64,000 nucleotides of DNA from an uncultured Alphaproteobacteria bacterium (GTDB lineage Bacteria; Pseudomonadota; Alphaproteobacteria; RF32; CAG-239): assembly GCA_944391475.1 (NCBI GenBank), contig CALXTR010000005.1:26514-90513 (forward strand), in the 5' to 3' direction. A model generated the notes under the pieces. It was not told where the DNA came from and searched no databases. It saw only the letters and a list, made by a program, of their open reading frames with translations. Shown piece after piece: positions 56,610 through 64,000 of the stretch. The stretch's first letter is position 1, and the number at the start of each line of letters is the position of its first letter. A program made the position numbers and the translations under genes.

Positions 56610-57080
56610 TTAATCATCTAAATCCACAACAAACAATGAAAAATACATTGCAGATTTATTAACCTTAATACGTTCGCCCAGCTTAAAATTATAGCAATAG
56701 GCACTCTCTCGATCTGCTTCCAGGTTTTCCCAGAAAGACTTTCGCGCCGTAATAAGACCATTCACCCCAACTTTTTTCATAATTCTATTAATTTGGGGAA
56801 CATACTTGCTTAAGATTTCCCAATGATGTTTATCCGGACGTCTAATTTTTATATCAAAGTGTTTCGTCATTTTTAGAGATGCCGTCAAAGATTTATACCA
56901 ATTAGAAGTCTCTTTTGCCTCTTGAGCAATCAGTAACAAATTTTCGACATATATCGCTCGAATACCAACATTTTTTCTCAATACATCAGAGCGAACACCA
57001 TCAATATACAACACCTCCAAAGGAAGAATAACTTTTTCTTCTTCCACTTCTTCTTGATAATTAACAGGAATATAAACCAT
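56610..57080 (-). CDS. Hypothetical cytoplasmic protein
   Basis: 156 residues, no recognised domain. It is mixed alpha/beta by eye, without signal peptide or membrane segment. It has an acidic start (EEVEEEKV) and a basic middle (DIKIRRPDKHHW). It occupies the place after rplL where rpoB would be expected, but shares no features with rpoB. No convincing SD precedes the ATG at 57080. Confidence 0.5.
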   Translation of the reverse strand: MVYIPVNYQEEVEEEKVILPLEVLYIDGVRSDVLRKNVGIRAIYVENLLLIAQEAKETSNWYKSLTASLKMTKHFDIKIRRPDKHHWEILSKYVPQINRIMKKVGVNGLITARKSFWENLEADRESAYCYNFKLGERIKVNKSAMYFSLFVVDLDD

Positions 57081-57162
57081 AATTATAAAGCAATAAAATT
57101 ATAAATTAAAAATCATATAAAACTATCACTTAGATACTTGATTTTACATTTTGAGTCAAACA

Positions 57163-57199
57163 AAAAAAAACGGCCAAATTCTAAAAAGAATTTGACCGT
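57163..57199 (-). terminator. Terminator of rplJL
   Basis: A 12-pair stem (CGGTCAAATTCT / AGAATTTGGCCG as RNA, one U-G pair) with a four-base loop at 57171-57199 is followed on the minus strand by nine T. It stops the transcript instead of allowing read-through to rpoBC. Confidence 0.9.
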
Positions 57200-57221
57200 T
57201 TATTATCTAGTGTATGTTGAA

Positions 57222-57593
57222 TTACTTCAACTCAACTTTAGCACCGGCAGCTTCCAATTTAGCTTTAATTTCTTCAGCTTCAGCCTTAGGAGCACCTTCT
57301 TTAATGGTTTTCGGAGCACCATCAACCAAGTCTTTAGCTTCTTTCAGACCCAATTGAGTAATTGCGCGGATTTCTTTAATAACATTGATTTTGTTATCAC
57401 CAGCAGCTGCAAGAATAACATCAAATTCAGTTTTTTCTTCAGCAGCTCCACCAGCGGCAGCACCACCAGCAGCAACAGCAACAGCAGCAGCGGCAGAAAC
57501 GCCCCATTTTTCTTCTAACATTTTAGACAAGTCAGCAGCTTCCATAACAGTCAAAGCTGACAATTCATCAACTAATTTGGCTAAATCGGCCAT
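57222..57593 (-). CDS. rplL: 50S ribosomal protein L7/L12
   Basis: The stalk protein that recruits translation factors. 123 residues: an N-terminal dimerisation helix, an Ala/Gly hinge (about 38-55), and the C-terminal domain with [17 protein letters not shown] and [19 protein letters not shown]. The start [11 protein letters not shown] at 57593 has GGAG eight bases upstream. Confidence 0.97.
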   Translation of the reverse strand: MADLAKLVDELSALTVMEAADLSKMLEEKWGVSAAAAVAVAAGGAAAGGAAEEKTEFDVILAAAGDNKINVIKEIRAITQLGLKEAKDLVDGAPKTIKEGAPKAEAEEIKAKLEAAGAKVELK

Positions 57594-57708
57594 ATCTTTA
57601 TCTCCAATAAATTTGTTAAACAAATAAAACTAAAAAACTTTTTTACTCTATAATTTTGAATTGGCAGAAAAAAACAGCAAAAAAGTTTTTCTCTCCCAAT
57701 TTTCCAAA

Positions 57709-58191
57709 CTAAGCAGCTTCTTTTTTGCTGTAAGCTTTGGTAACTCTTGCCAATTGGGCACCGGGAGCTTGCAACAAACCAATAATTTTGGCACGCAGTT
57801 CGTCCATAGAAGGAATAGAAGCGAGCTTTTTGATTTCATCAGTTGAGAGTGCACCTGTACCCATAGCACCACCGACAATAATCAATTTTTCATTAGTTTT
57901 AGCAAATTCCACACAAGCTTTGCAGGCCGAAACAGGGTCTGATGCAAATGCAATTGCAGTCGGACCTTTGAACAAATCGGCCAAATTTTCAAAGTTTGTA
58001 CCTTTGAGAGCAAGACGAGTAATCCGGTTTTTAGTAACTCTAAACCCAGCACCTGCTTTTCTGATATTGTCGCGCAGCTCTGAAACTTCTTTAACCGTCA
58101 AACCTTTGTAGTGAGAAACGACTACGATTTCAGAGTTCGAAAACAATTCATTCAGCTCGCTGAGTAATTGTGATTTTTCTTCGCGGTTCAC
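57709..58191 (-). CDS. rplJ: 50S ribosomal protein L10
   Basis: L10 of 160 residues anchors L7/L12 and, bound to it, represses its own mRNA through the leader. Conserved HYKGLTVKEVSELR and FKGPTAIAFASDP are present. The start codon is GTG, with GGAG seven bases upstream. Confidence 0.95.
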   Translation of the reverse strand: MNREEKSQLLSELNELFSNSEIVVVSHYKGLTVKEVSELRDNIRKAGAGFRVTKNRITRLALKGTNFENLADLFKGPTAIAFASDPVSACKACVEFAKTNEKLIIVGGAMGTGALSTDEIKKLASIPSMDELRAKIIGLLQAPGAQLARVTKAYSKKEAA

Positions 58192-58518
58192 TTATTGTCT
58201 CCAACAAAACACCATCACAAACAATGGTGTCACTTTTACACCCACCGCCAAGACCAAGAAGAGGACAGAAAACATCTCCTGCACTTTCTTTAGCCTGACG
58301 GCACTCATACTCTGTCCAGGAGAAAAAAGATATAACAAATATTTTCCACTCCCGTCTGCGCAGGATATTTAAGATTGCCACACAAGAGTTTAATGCTTAG
58401 CTTTGGATTATACCTCCGCCCCATTTCACTCTCTCTAGCCGACCACCTGCGGTCTTGGACAGTTGTTTTGAAAAAACTCGGTTGCAATCATATCATTACG
58501 CCCATCAGTTTTTTCAAA
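58192..58518 (-). promoter_or_regulatory. L10 (rplJ) leader, autogenous control element
   Basis: The 379-base rplA-rplJ gap contains the conserved L10-leader sequence GTCCAAGACCGCAGGTGG on the minus strand (around 58443-58460). A perfect 12-bp stem (58467-58478 with 58507-58518, TTTGAAAAAACT type) stands upstream of it, and further paired elements follow before the GTG of rplJ. L10-L7/L12 binding here is the known control in other bacteria. A separate 8-bp hairpin GGGTGGTG/CACCACCC lies at 58523-58545. Confidence 0.85.
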
Positions 58519-58570
58519 GAGCGGGTGGTGATAAGTCCACCACCCCAAACTTTTATTTCTTCTTTATAAA

Positions 58571-59254
58571 TTACAAAGAAGAAGAATCAACACGAATACC
58601 AACACCCATAGTGCTGCTCAAAGTAACTTTCTTCATATAAGTACCTTTAGCACCAGCAGGTTTAGCTTTGATAATCGCATCAATAAAGGTTTTAGCATTC
58701 TCATAGATTTGCTCTTCAGAGAAGCTAGCTTTACCGATACCGGCATGAACGATACCGTTTTTCTCAACACGATATTGAACTTCACCGGCTTTAGCTTTTT
58801 GAACAGCAGTAGCAACATCGGCAGTAACGGTACCGAGTTTCGGGTTCGGCATCAAACCTTTAGGCCCCAAAACGCGAGCCACACGACCAGCCAATCCCAT
58901 CATATCCGGAGTTGCGATACAACGATCGAAATCAACTTTACCAGCCAAAATGGAATCAATCAGGTTTTCAGCGCCGACAATATCAGCACCGGCAGCTTTA
59001 GCTTCGTCAGCTTTTTCACCTTGAGCAAAAACAGCTACACGAACCTTTTTACCATTACCATGCGGCAAAGAGCAAACGCCACGAACCATTTGATCAGCAT
59101 ATTTAGGATCAACACCAAGGTTGATAGCCACATCAATAGTTTCGTCAAATTTTGCGGTTGCATTATCTTTAACGATTTTTACTGCATCTTTAAGAGCATA
59201 AGCTTGTTGAGTATCAACATTTTTGTATGCATTTACGATTCTTTTTCCAGCCAT
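58571..59254 (-). CDS. rplA: 50S ribosomal protein L1
   Basis: L1 of 227 residues, the mobile stalk protein at the E site. Family motifs include [12 protein letters not shown] and [20 protein letters not shown]. The start at 59254 ([10 protein letters not shown]) has GGAG seven bases upstream and lies four bases after rplK. Confidence 0.97.
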   Translation of the reverse strand: MAGKRIVNAYKNVDTQQAYALKDAVKIVKDNATAKFDETIDVAINLGVDPKYADQMVRGVCSLPHGNGKKVRVAVFAQGEKADEAKAAGADIVGAENLIDSILAGKVDFDRCIATPDMMGLAGRVARVLGPKGLMPNPKLGTVTADVATAVQKAKAGEVQYRVEKNGIVHAGIGKASFSEEQIYENAKTFIDAIIKAKPAGAKGTYMKKVTLSSTMGVGIRVDSSSL

Positions 59255-59258
59255 TGTA

Positions 59259-59696
59259 CTACTCCACAACCTTAATACCCATAGAAACGGCCTGACCTTT
59301 AACCATGTTCATAGCCGATTCAACTGTTGAGCAGTTCAAATCAGGCAATTTAGCTTCAGCAATTTCTTTAACCTGAGCCATAGTAACCTGACCAGCAACA
59401 GCTTTTCCGGGTTCTTTTGAACCACTTTTAACATTAGCAGCTTTTTTAAGATAGTAAGATACCGGAGGAAGTTTGGTCTCAAAAGTAAAAGACTTATCTT
59501 CAAAAGCGGTAATTACTACCGGAACCGGAATACCGGGTTCCAACTTCTGAGTAGCAGCATTAAATGCTTTGCAGAATTCCATAATGTTCAAGCCTTTTTG
59601 GCCCAAAGCAGGCCCAACCGGAGGAGAAGGGTTAGCTTTTCCAGCGGGGATCTGAAGCTTGATTAATCCTAAAATTTTCTTTTTAGTCTTAGCCAT
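59259..59696 (-). CDS. rplK: 50S ribosomal protein L11
   Basis: L11 of 145 residues, part of the GTPase-associated centre. The [19 protein letters not shown] motif at the N-terminus is diagnostic. First gene of the rplKA-rplJL block, with its own promoter because nusG upstream ends in a terminator. Confidence 0.97.
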   Translation of the reverse strand: MAKTKKKILGLIKLQIPAGKANPSPPVGPALGQKGLNIMEFCKAFNAATQKLEPGIPVPVVITAFEDKSFTFETKLPPVSYYLKKAANVKSGSKEPGKAVAGQVTMAQVKEIAEAKLPDLNCSTVESAMNMVKGQAVSMGIKVVE

Positions 59697-59829
59697 TTCA
59701 TACCTCTTGTTAGGTTCGTGGTAAAATTAAGACCATGGCTGGCCTCCCACGAGTTATTATTACAAAGCGGACATTTCCGCACGATTCGCACTCACAAAAA
59801 CAGCCTCAAGCTATTTTTAGAGTCGCCTC

Positions 59830-59857
59830 TATATACCACAATCGATTCATTTTGCAA
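59830..59857 (-). promoter_or_regulatory. Probable rplK promoter
   Basis: On the minus strand TTGCAA (59852-59857), 16 bases, TATATA (59830-59835). The leader that follows contains a small GCGGA/TCCGC hairpin near 59767. Confidence 0.55.
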
Positions 59858-59898
59858 GTATTTTTTTGAAAATTTAAATCTTTCGACAATTTTAACCT

Positions 59899-59926
59899 CA
59901 AAAAAAGCTCCCAATCCAGGGAGCTT
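59899..59926 (-). terminator. Terminator of secE-nusG
   Basis: An 8-bp stem (AAGCTCCC / GGGAGCTT) with a six-base loop is followed on the minus strand by TTTTTTTGAGG, 22 bases after the nusG stop. Confidence 0.85.
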
Positions 59927-59947
59927 TTCAAAACTTAAAGCATAAAG

Positions 59948-60478
59948 CTAAATTTTTTCAACTTGTGAAAATTCCAATTCCACCGGAGTTGAACGACCAA
60001 AGATTGAAACCGAAACCTTCAAACGAGCTTTCTCAGTATCAACTTCTTCAACCAAACCCACAAAAGATGCAAACGGACCGTCACAAACTCTGATTTGTTC
60101 ACCAACTTCAAAATCAACCACGGTCTGCGGGCGTTCAACGCCTTCTTGCATTTGAGTAATAATCCGTTGAGCTTCAGCCTCAGTAATCGGAAAAGGTTTA
60201 TTACGACTTCCCAAGAAGTTAGTTACTTTCGGATTATTTTTAATCAAATGCCAAGCATCATCGGTCATCACCATCTTGACCAAGATATATCCGGGAAAGA
60301 ACTTGCGTTCAGTATTGACTTTGGTACCTTTTCTAACTTCGACCACTTCTTCGGTCGGCACCAAGATATCCAAAATCTTATCATCCATTTTTTTCAAAAC
60401 CGCCTGTTCTTTAATCGATTCGGCAGCTTTTTTCTCCGAACCGGAATGAACATTGACGACATACCAACGAGCATCCAT
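59948..60478 (-). CDS. nusG: Transcription termination/antitermination factor NusG
   Basis: NusG binds RNA polymerase and links it to the ribosome or to Rho. 176 residues: NGN domain starting [17 protein letters not shown], with [10 protein letters not shown], and a C-terminal KOW domain with [14 protein letters not shown]. The start at 60478 has GGGAG nine bases upstream; the frame extends 30 codons into secE but that part is not NusG. Confidence 0.97.
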   Translation of the reverse strand: MDARWYVVNVHSGSEKKAAESIKEQAVLKKMDDKILDILVPTEEVVEVRKGTKVNTERKFFPGYILVKMVMTDDAWHLIKNNPKVTNFLGSRNKPFPITEAEAQRIITQMQEGVERPQTVVDFEVGEQIRVCDGPFASFVGLVEEVDTEKARLKVSVSIFGRSTPVELEFSQVEKI

Positions 60479-60482
60479 AAAA

Positions 60483-60680
60483 CTAATCTCCCAGACCAAA
60501 TATTGACTTAACTGCCCAACCAAAGAACTGATCAACGACAAAGAAGAAAGCTGCCGCAATTGCCACAATCACCATAACCATGATTGATGTTTGCACTACT
60601 TCTTTTCTGGTTGGCCAAGTAACTTTTTTAACTTCTTGTTTTACCTGCCGGAAAAACTGTATCGGACTAATTTTTGCCAT
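60483..60680 (-). CDS. secE: Preprotein translocase subunit SecE
   Basis: The short 65-residue SecE with an amphipathic helix ([16 protein letters not shown], the family signature) and one C-terminal transmembrane segment. It stabilises SecY. secE-nusG is a standard pair; tRNA-Trp and tuf, often upstream, are not seen. Confidence 0.95.
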   Translation of the reverse strand: MAKISPIQFFRQVKQEVKKVTWPTRKEVVQTSIMVMVIVAIAAAFFFVVDQFFGWAVKSIFGLGD

Positions 60681-60745
60681 AAATCATATCCATCAAAAAA
60701 AATTGAACACTATCAGCTCGGCATTTACCAAGCAAATCTGCCTGA

Positions 60746-60774
60746 TTTTTATATCAATAATCTCAGCTTGTCAA
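60746..60774 (-). promoter_or_regulatory. Probable secE-nusG promoter
   Basis: On the minus strand a consensus TTGACA (60769-60774) is followed by an AT-rich GATATAAAAA. The best -10 choices are TATAAA with a 15-base spacer or TAAAAA with 17. Confidence 0.5.
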
Positions 60775-60814
60775 TCTTAAATATCAGAAAATACAATCCC
60801 CAATCGGAAATATC

Positions 60815-62983
60815 TTATCTTCCCGTTCGATTTTGATATTGCTTAGCCCCTCTTGCCAACAGCTTTTCTCCGGTGTTTTTACCAACAAATGCTTGCTCTT
60901 TTTGCTCAAGCTTATCGCTGATTTTCTTATTTGCAGCCCTAACCTTGGCTTTATCTTTCGGCTCCAATGAAGCATCTGCCACCGCCAAGACCTGCTCACT
61001 ATCCAGCCCCAAATTATCACGCGCCGTATTTTTAAGCATAGCCTTACTTTCACTCAACCACTCTTTGGCTTTCTTAAGGCTCTCTTCTTGCAGCTCATAA
61101 CCAGCCAGCCTGCCCCGAATACGGTCAATATCCCGATACATATCCTGATACCGTTGCTGAGCTCCATTATACTCCGATTTAGCCAGCCTAAACTCGTTTT
61201 CTGACTGTTGTGCAGTCTCTTGAGCCAACATCTTATCACGATATTGTTTGGTCCACACTTCTTCGCCCTTAAAAGCGCTCACTCCCAGTGTCACCATAGT
61301 TTTTACCATCTCATTAAAGTTATTAATTGACTGCGCCAAGTTCTCCCGTCGCTGTTTTTCTGCCTTCCGTCCAATCAGCAATGGCAAAGAACCATGCTCA
61401 GGTAATTCTACTGCGACTTGTTCACCACTCAATGCCAGGCTCACAACTTTTTCAACCTCTTGAGGCTGCAAATGCCGTTCTGCCGCCTCTTTCCCATTAG
61501 TAGCCCAATTAGCGACAATATTTGCATATGCTTGCTGAATTTTAGCAATACCATCTGATACAAACTTAGCCTTTGTACTTTTATGATTAAGTTCCGTCAA
61601 AGCTTTTGTATCTTGTTCATATTGTTCCACATATTCCTGGCAGTATTGCTTTTCACCTTGATTTTGCTTAATTTGTCGCTCTGCCAACTTCAATAATTCT
61701 TCTTTTTCTGAGGACGACAATTTCTTGCTGGTAATCAAACTGCTGACAACCCCATTAGTTTTAGCCAGCAATTTTTCTTTATCTTTAAGCGCCACCGTTT
61801 GCTGTTGATCGACATTCAGCTTAACCTGTTTTTGTGCTAAAATCTCAGGATTAATTTTTTTGAGATAATAGTCTTTGCGATCTGATTTTAGCACCAACTC
61901 CAAATCTTCTTTAGAGAGTTGTTCCCCATTGCCGGCAATTACTTCTTTTTGTGCCATGAGCAAATACCCGTCTTTAACCACGCTCTCTTTAACCATTTGT
62001 GGCACCATACGCCAATCCTTAACCGCGCACAATTCCATACAAACTGCTTTGTAGCGTTCGGTTAAAGGAGCCAAACGGCCATAATTATCGGCATCATAAA
62101 GCATCTTATTTTCTGCCAGCTTTGCCAAAGCAGTAATGGTTTTGGTATAATACGGAGGTAAAATATTTTTATTTTTTTCGGCTTGGCTTTTAGCTTTAGT
62201 AGTATCAAATACTACGCCTGACTTTGCTCCCACCAGATTACGAGATAAAATTCCACTCAACAATTCTTTATCATAGAATTCAGGATTCAATTCATTAAGC
62301 AAACCCCTCACATCCTCATAACTTATGGCAATTTGCTGATTAATAAATTTGCGAAATTCCGCAGATGCCTGCTGATAATTAACTAGCTTAGAAGTCGCTA
62401 GCTCTTCCATACAAACTGATGCCGCATCTTCCACTTTAGAATAAGTTCGATATGGAGCAAATTTGGATAACTGAAAAATCTCATTTAAATGTTTTTGGTT
62501 GGCTGACGACAAGGTTGTAATTTTTCCGGTACCATATTTGTGCAGCATTCCTCCGCTTATCACAATGGCACGAATAGCCGGAATATTATCAACAATATTG
62601 CGAGCCGCTATCTTATCATGCAGCTGGTCATAAAAATTGCCATAACTTCCTGCCCAACCCGCACCGGCAATTTGATTAGCTTGCCCCAAAAGATACGGAT
62701 ACTTCTCGGCCGAATTAATCATCAAATCAAGCGATTTATTATCATAATGCGTCGCCAACACTACACGCGCAACATATCTCTGCTGATGTTCATTAAGTTT
62801 TAGAGCTTTGCCGTTTTCATCGCTTAATATCGTCTCCAAACTCAATTCTGAAACCACCTTAACACGCTGCCCAGGCAGATTTTGCGGTTGCTGATTTTCT
62901 AACAACCACACTTGAAATTTTGCCAAATTATCTTCATTAACAACTTCAATAGGATTTCCGTTCTCATCAGTAAAATTACTCAT
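60815..62983 (-). CDS. Large orphan coiled-coil protein (722 residues)
   Basis: No family recognised. It has a mixed N-terminal half (1-380) and a Lys/Gln/Glu-rich second half with long predicted helices (about 380-500 and 570-700), ending in a basic tail (YQNRTGR). No signal peptide; one weak hydrophobic stretch near 540-560 is too short for a membrane helix. Its size, Gln-rich helices and cytoplasmic character recall the two giant paralogs at 25192-31271, but I see no shared module. It has its own promoter. The N-terminus starts with FTDENGNPIEV after Met-Ser-Asn. Confidence 0.65.
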   Translation of the reverse strand: MSNFTDENGNPIEVVNEDNLAKFQVWLLENQQPQNLPGQRVKVVSELSLETILSDENGKALKLNEHQQRYVARVVLATHYDNKSLDLMINSAEKYPYLLGQANQIAGAGWAGSYGNFYDQLHDKIAARNIVDNIPAIRAIVISGGMLHKYGTGKITTLSSANQKHLNEIFQLSKFAPYRTYSKVEDAASVCMEELATSKLVNYQQASAEFRKFINQQIAISYEDVRGLLNELNPEFYDKELLSGILSRNLVGAKSGVVFDTTKAKSQAEKNKNILPPYYTKTITALAKLAENKMLYDADNYGRLAPLTERYKAVCMELCAVKDWRMVPQMVKESVVKDGYLLMAQKEVIAGNGEQLSKEDLELVLKSDRKDYYLKKINPEILAQKQVKLNVDQQQTVALKDKEKLLAKTNGVVSSLITSKKLSSSEKEELLKLAERQIKQNQGEKQYCQEYVEQYEQDTKALTELNHKSTKAKFVSDGIAKIQQAYANIVANWATNGKEAAERHLQPQEVEKVVSLALSGEQVAVELPEHGSLPLLIGRKAEKQRRENLAQSINNFNEMVKTMVTLGVSAFKGEEVWTKQYRDKMLAQETAQQSENEFRLAKSEYNGAQQRYQDMYRDIDRIRGRLAGYELQEESLKKAKEWLSESKAMLKNTARDNLGLDSEQVLAVADASLEPKDKAKVRAANKKISDKLEQKEQAFVGKNTGEKLLARGAKQYQNRTGR

Positions 62984-63022
62984 TAGCTCAACTCCGTTAA
63001 GGTACTAACCAATTTTTTTAAG

Positions 63023-63051
63023 AGTATACAATAATTTCATCATACGCGCAA
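63023..63051 (-). promoter_or_regulatory. Probable promoter of the 722-residue protein
   Basis: On the minus strand TTGCGC (63046-63051), 17 bases, TATACT (63023-63028), about 40 bases before the ATG. Confidence 0.55.
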
Positions 63052-63083
63052 TATCATATTTGACAAAATTGCCCAAATGAAGT

Positions 63084-63680
63084 TTATTTTATTTCTTCAA
63101 GCTTTCCATGTTGCAAGTCAAAATACCACCCATAAATTTTCAAACGTTGTTCGCGACAAGCTTCTGCCACAAATGGGAATGTCATTAGATTATTCATTGA
63201 AATCCGAATAGCTTCTTTTTCACACAATGAACAAGCTTCTTCATTATCATGTTTTTGGCACAAACGGCGCATTTCAGGAGTGTCGGCAATTTCCAACCAA
63301 GTATCAATAAAATTGTGGTTATGATTATGCTCTTCCACCAGTGTTTTAATACCTCCGCATTGACTATGCCCCAAAACAATAATATTTTCCACCTTCAAAT
63401 GCCTAACAGCATATTCCAACGCAGCCGAAGTACCATGACAATGGCTCATATCGCAATCAAACACCGGCACCAAATTTGCCACATTTCTAATCACAAAAAT
63501 CTCCCCCGGAGCCGTTCCCAACAAAATCGATGGATCGACCCGAGAATCACTACAAGCAATCACCAAAGTTTTAGGAGATTGCCCCTTAGCATACAGCTCT
63601 TGGTAAATATGTTTTTGCTCCACAAAATATTTCTTATAAAACTCCTCAAATCCTGATAATAACTTTTGGATATTTGCCAT
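63084..63680 (-). CDS. Beta-class carbonic anhydrase
   Basis: Interconverts CO2 and bicarbonate. 198 residues. The zinc ligands are Cys43, His105 and Cys108, in CSDSRVDP and GHSQCGG; the Asp45-Arg47 dyad is intact. The NVANLVP stretch is typical of the plant-type beta class. An additional histidine-rich loop (EEHNHNHNF) follows the second zinc motif. Confidence 0.93.
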   Translation of the reverse strand: MANIQKLLSGFEEFYKKYFVEQKHIYQELYAKGQSPKTLVIACSDSRVDPSILLGTAPGEIFVIRNVANLVPVFDCDMSHCHGTSAALEYAVRHLKVENIIVLGHSQCGGIKTLVEEHNHNHNFIDTWLEIADTPEMRRLCQKHDNEEACSLCEKEAIRISMNNLMTFPFVAEACREQRLKIYGWYFDLQHGKLEEIK

Positions 63681-63938
63681 CTCGCTGCTTTTCCTTCCCT
63701 ACAAATTTTTAGGCTGCATTTTTCTTAAAGAATAACCCCATTTCCATAAAATAGTCTTAACAAAATTTTCAAATAAGCTAACATTCATCAAAAAAAACAC
63801 CCTTTCGGACGGTTCTTTTTATTGGCAGGGGATATAGGGCAATTCACGGGCTCATAGCCTTTTGTCATTGAGCTTTACATATCTCAAGGTTTCAATAAAT
63901 TATAAATTTCACGCTAAGAAATTCTGAAAAATTTTTAC
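63681..63938. other. Intergenic region without a recognised gene
   Basis: AT-rich, with no ORF that looks real. A weak minus-strand hairpin (CGTCC-GAAA-GGGTG, around 63799-63812) followed by eight T could end a minus-strand transcript coming from the right. Confidence 0.4.
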
Positions 63939-64000
63939 TTGCTTTTTCTTATCTACCGAATTTATAATGTATTTGTCAGAATTGATGGTCTGACTTAGGT
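63939..64000 (+). promoter_or_regulatory. Strong promoter with a 5' hairpin at the window edge
   Basis: TTGCTT (63939-63944), 18 bases, consensus TATAAT (63963-63968). The expected start, near 63975, coincides with a perfect 6-bp hairpin GTCAGA / TCTGAC (63975-63994). The gene it drives lies beyond the window. Confidence 0.55.

Noticed and set aside
63826..63900. tRNA-Met-like stretch (GGCAGGGG start and GGGCTCATAGCC resembling an anticodon arm)
   Set aside because: No matching 3' acceptor strand, D arm or T arm could be paired within tRNA distance; it is a chance resemblance or an extreme remnant.
1..64000. CRISPR arrays, insertion sequences, prophage or integrase genes
   Set aside because: No regularly spaced direct repeats, transposase-like or integrase-like proteins were found on either strand; the giant paralogs have no mobile-element features.

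Overview
This window reads as chromosome of an AT-rich, motile, probably host-associated alphaproteobacterium. The class is supported by a fliL-fliM-DUF6468-motE flagellar run, an alphaproteobacterial-type LexA box (GAAC-N7-GAAC) in front of umuDC, an hflK-hflC-degP cluster, and the sequences of the ribosomal proteins. The lifestyle and a finer placement are guesses. No rRNA, tRNA, insertion sequence, prophage or CRISPR array was found.

Layout. 1-695: a minus-strand gene cut by the window edge, with an N-terminal membrane anchor. 965-8873: flagellar genes (fliL, fliM, DUF6468, motE-like), a large periplasmic TPR protein and uvrB, apparently co-transcribed. 8955-16526: a DsbA-like protein, a DUF47/Pit phosphate transporter pair, the Fe-S carrier Mrp, then hflK-hflC-degP-holC. 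16587-21775: a divergent GalU and a 1408-residue AsmA-like protein with an added coiled-coil tail. 21870-25132: a nucleoside salvage operon cdd-punA-deoC-deoA. 25192-31271: two very large paralogous proteins of unknown function. 31507-36432: an S66 peptidase, SOS-regulated umuDC, an NhaP-type antiporter and an orphan HExxH protein.

36547-51949 is the ribosomal protein cluster on the minus strand (S10-spc-alpha), broken in unusual places. rplQ is separated from rpoA by about 630 bp. A plus-strand NUDIX gene lies between secY and rplO. secY-adk and rpsM-rpsK-rpoA each have their own promoter. 57222-60680 holds rplL, rplJ, rplA, rplK, nusG and secE, with a typical L10 leader, but rpoBC does not follow rplL. 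The window ends with a 722-residue orphan protein and a beta-carbonic anhydrase.

The most interesting locus is the NAD salvage operon at 52347-55859 (NadM-like, PncA-like, PncB and NadE, transcribed in that order). The leaders of the first two genes each carry the same compact RNA element: a closed P1 stem around an identical 17-nt core. In the pncA copy, part of the core is perfectly complementary to the seven bases two nucleotides upstream of the Shine-Dalgarno (SD) sequence, which suggests a pseudoknot. In the nadM copy, two mutually exclusive hairpins control access to the SD. This looks like a candidate riboswitch or other regulatory RNA for NAD metabolism, and I cannot match it to a class I know. 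The other strong candidate for undescribed biology is the paralogous giant-protein pair.
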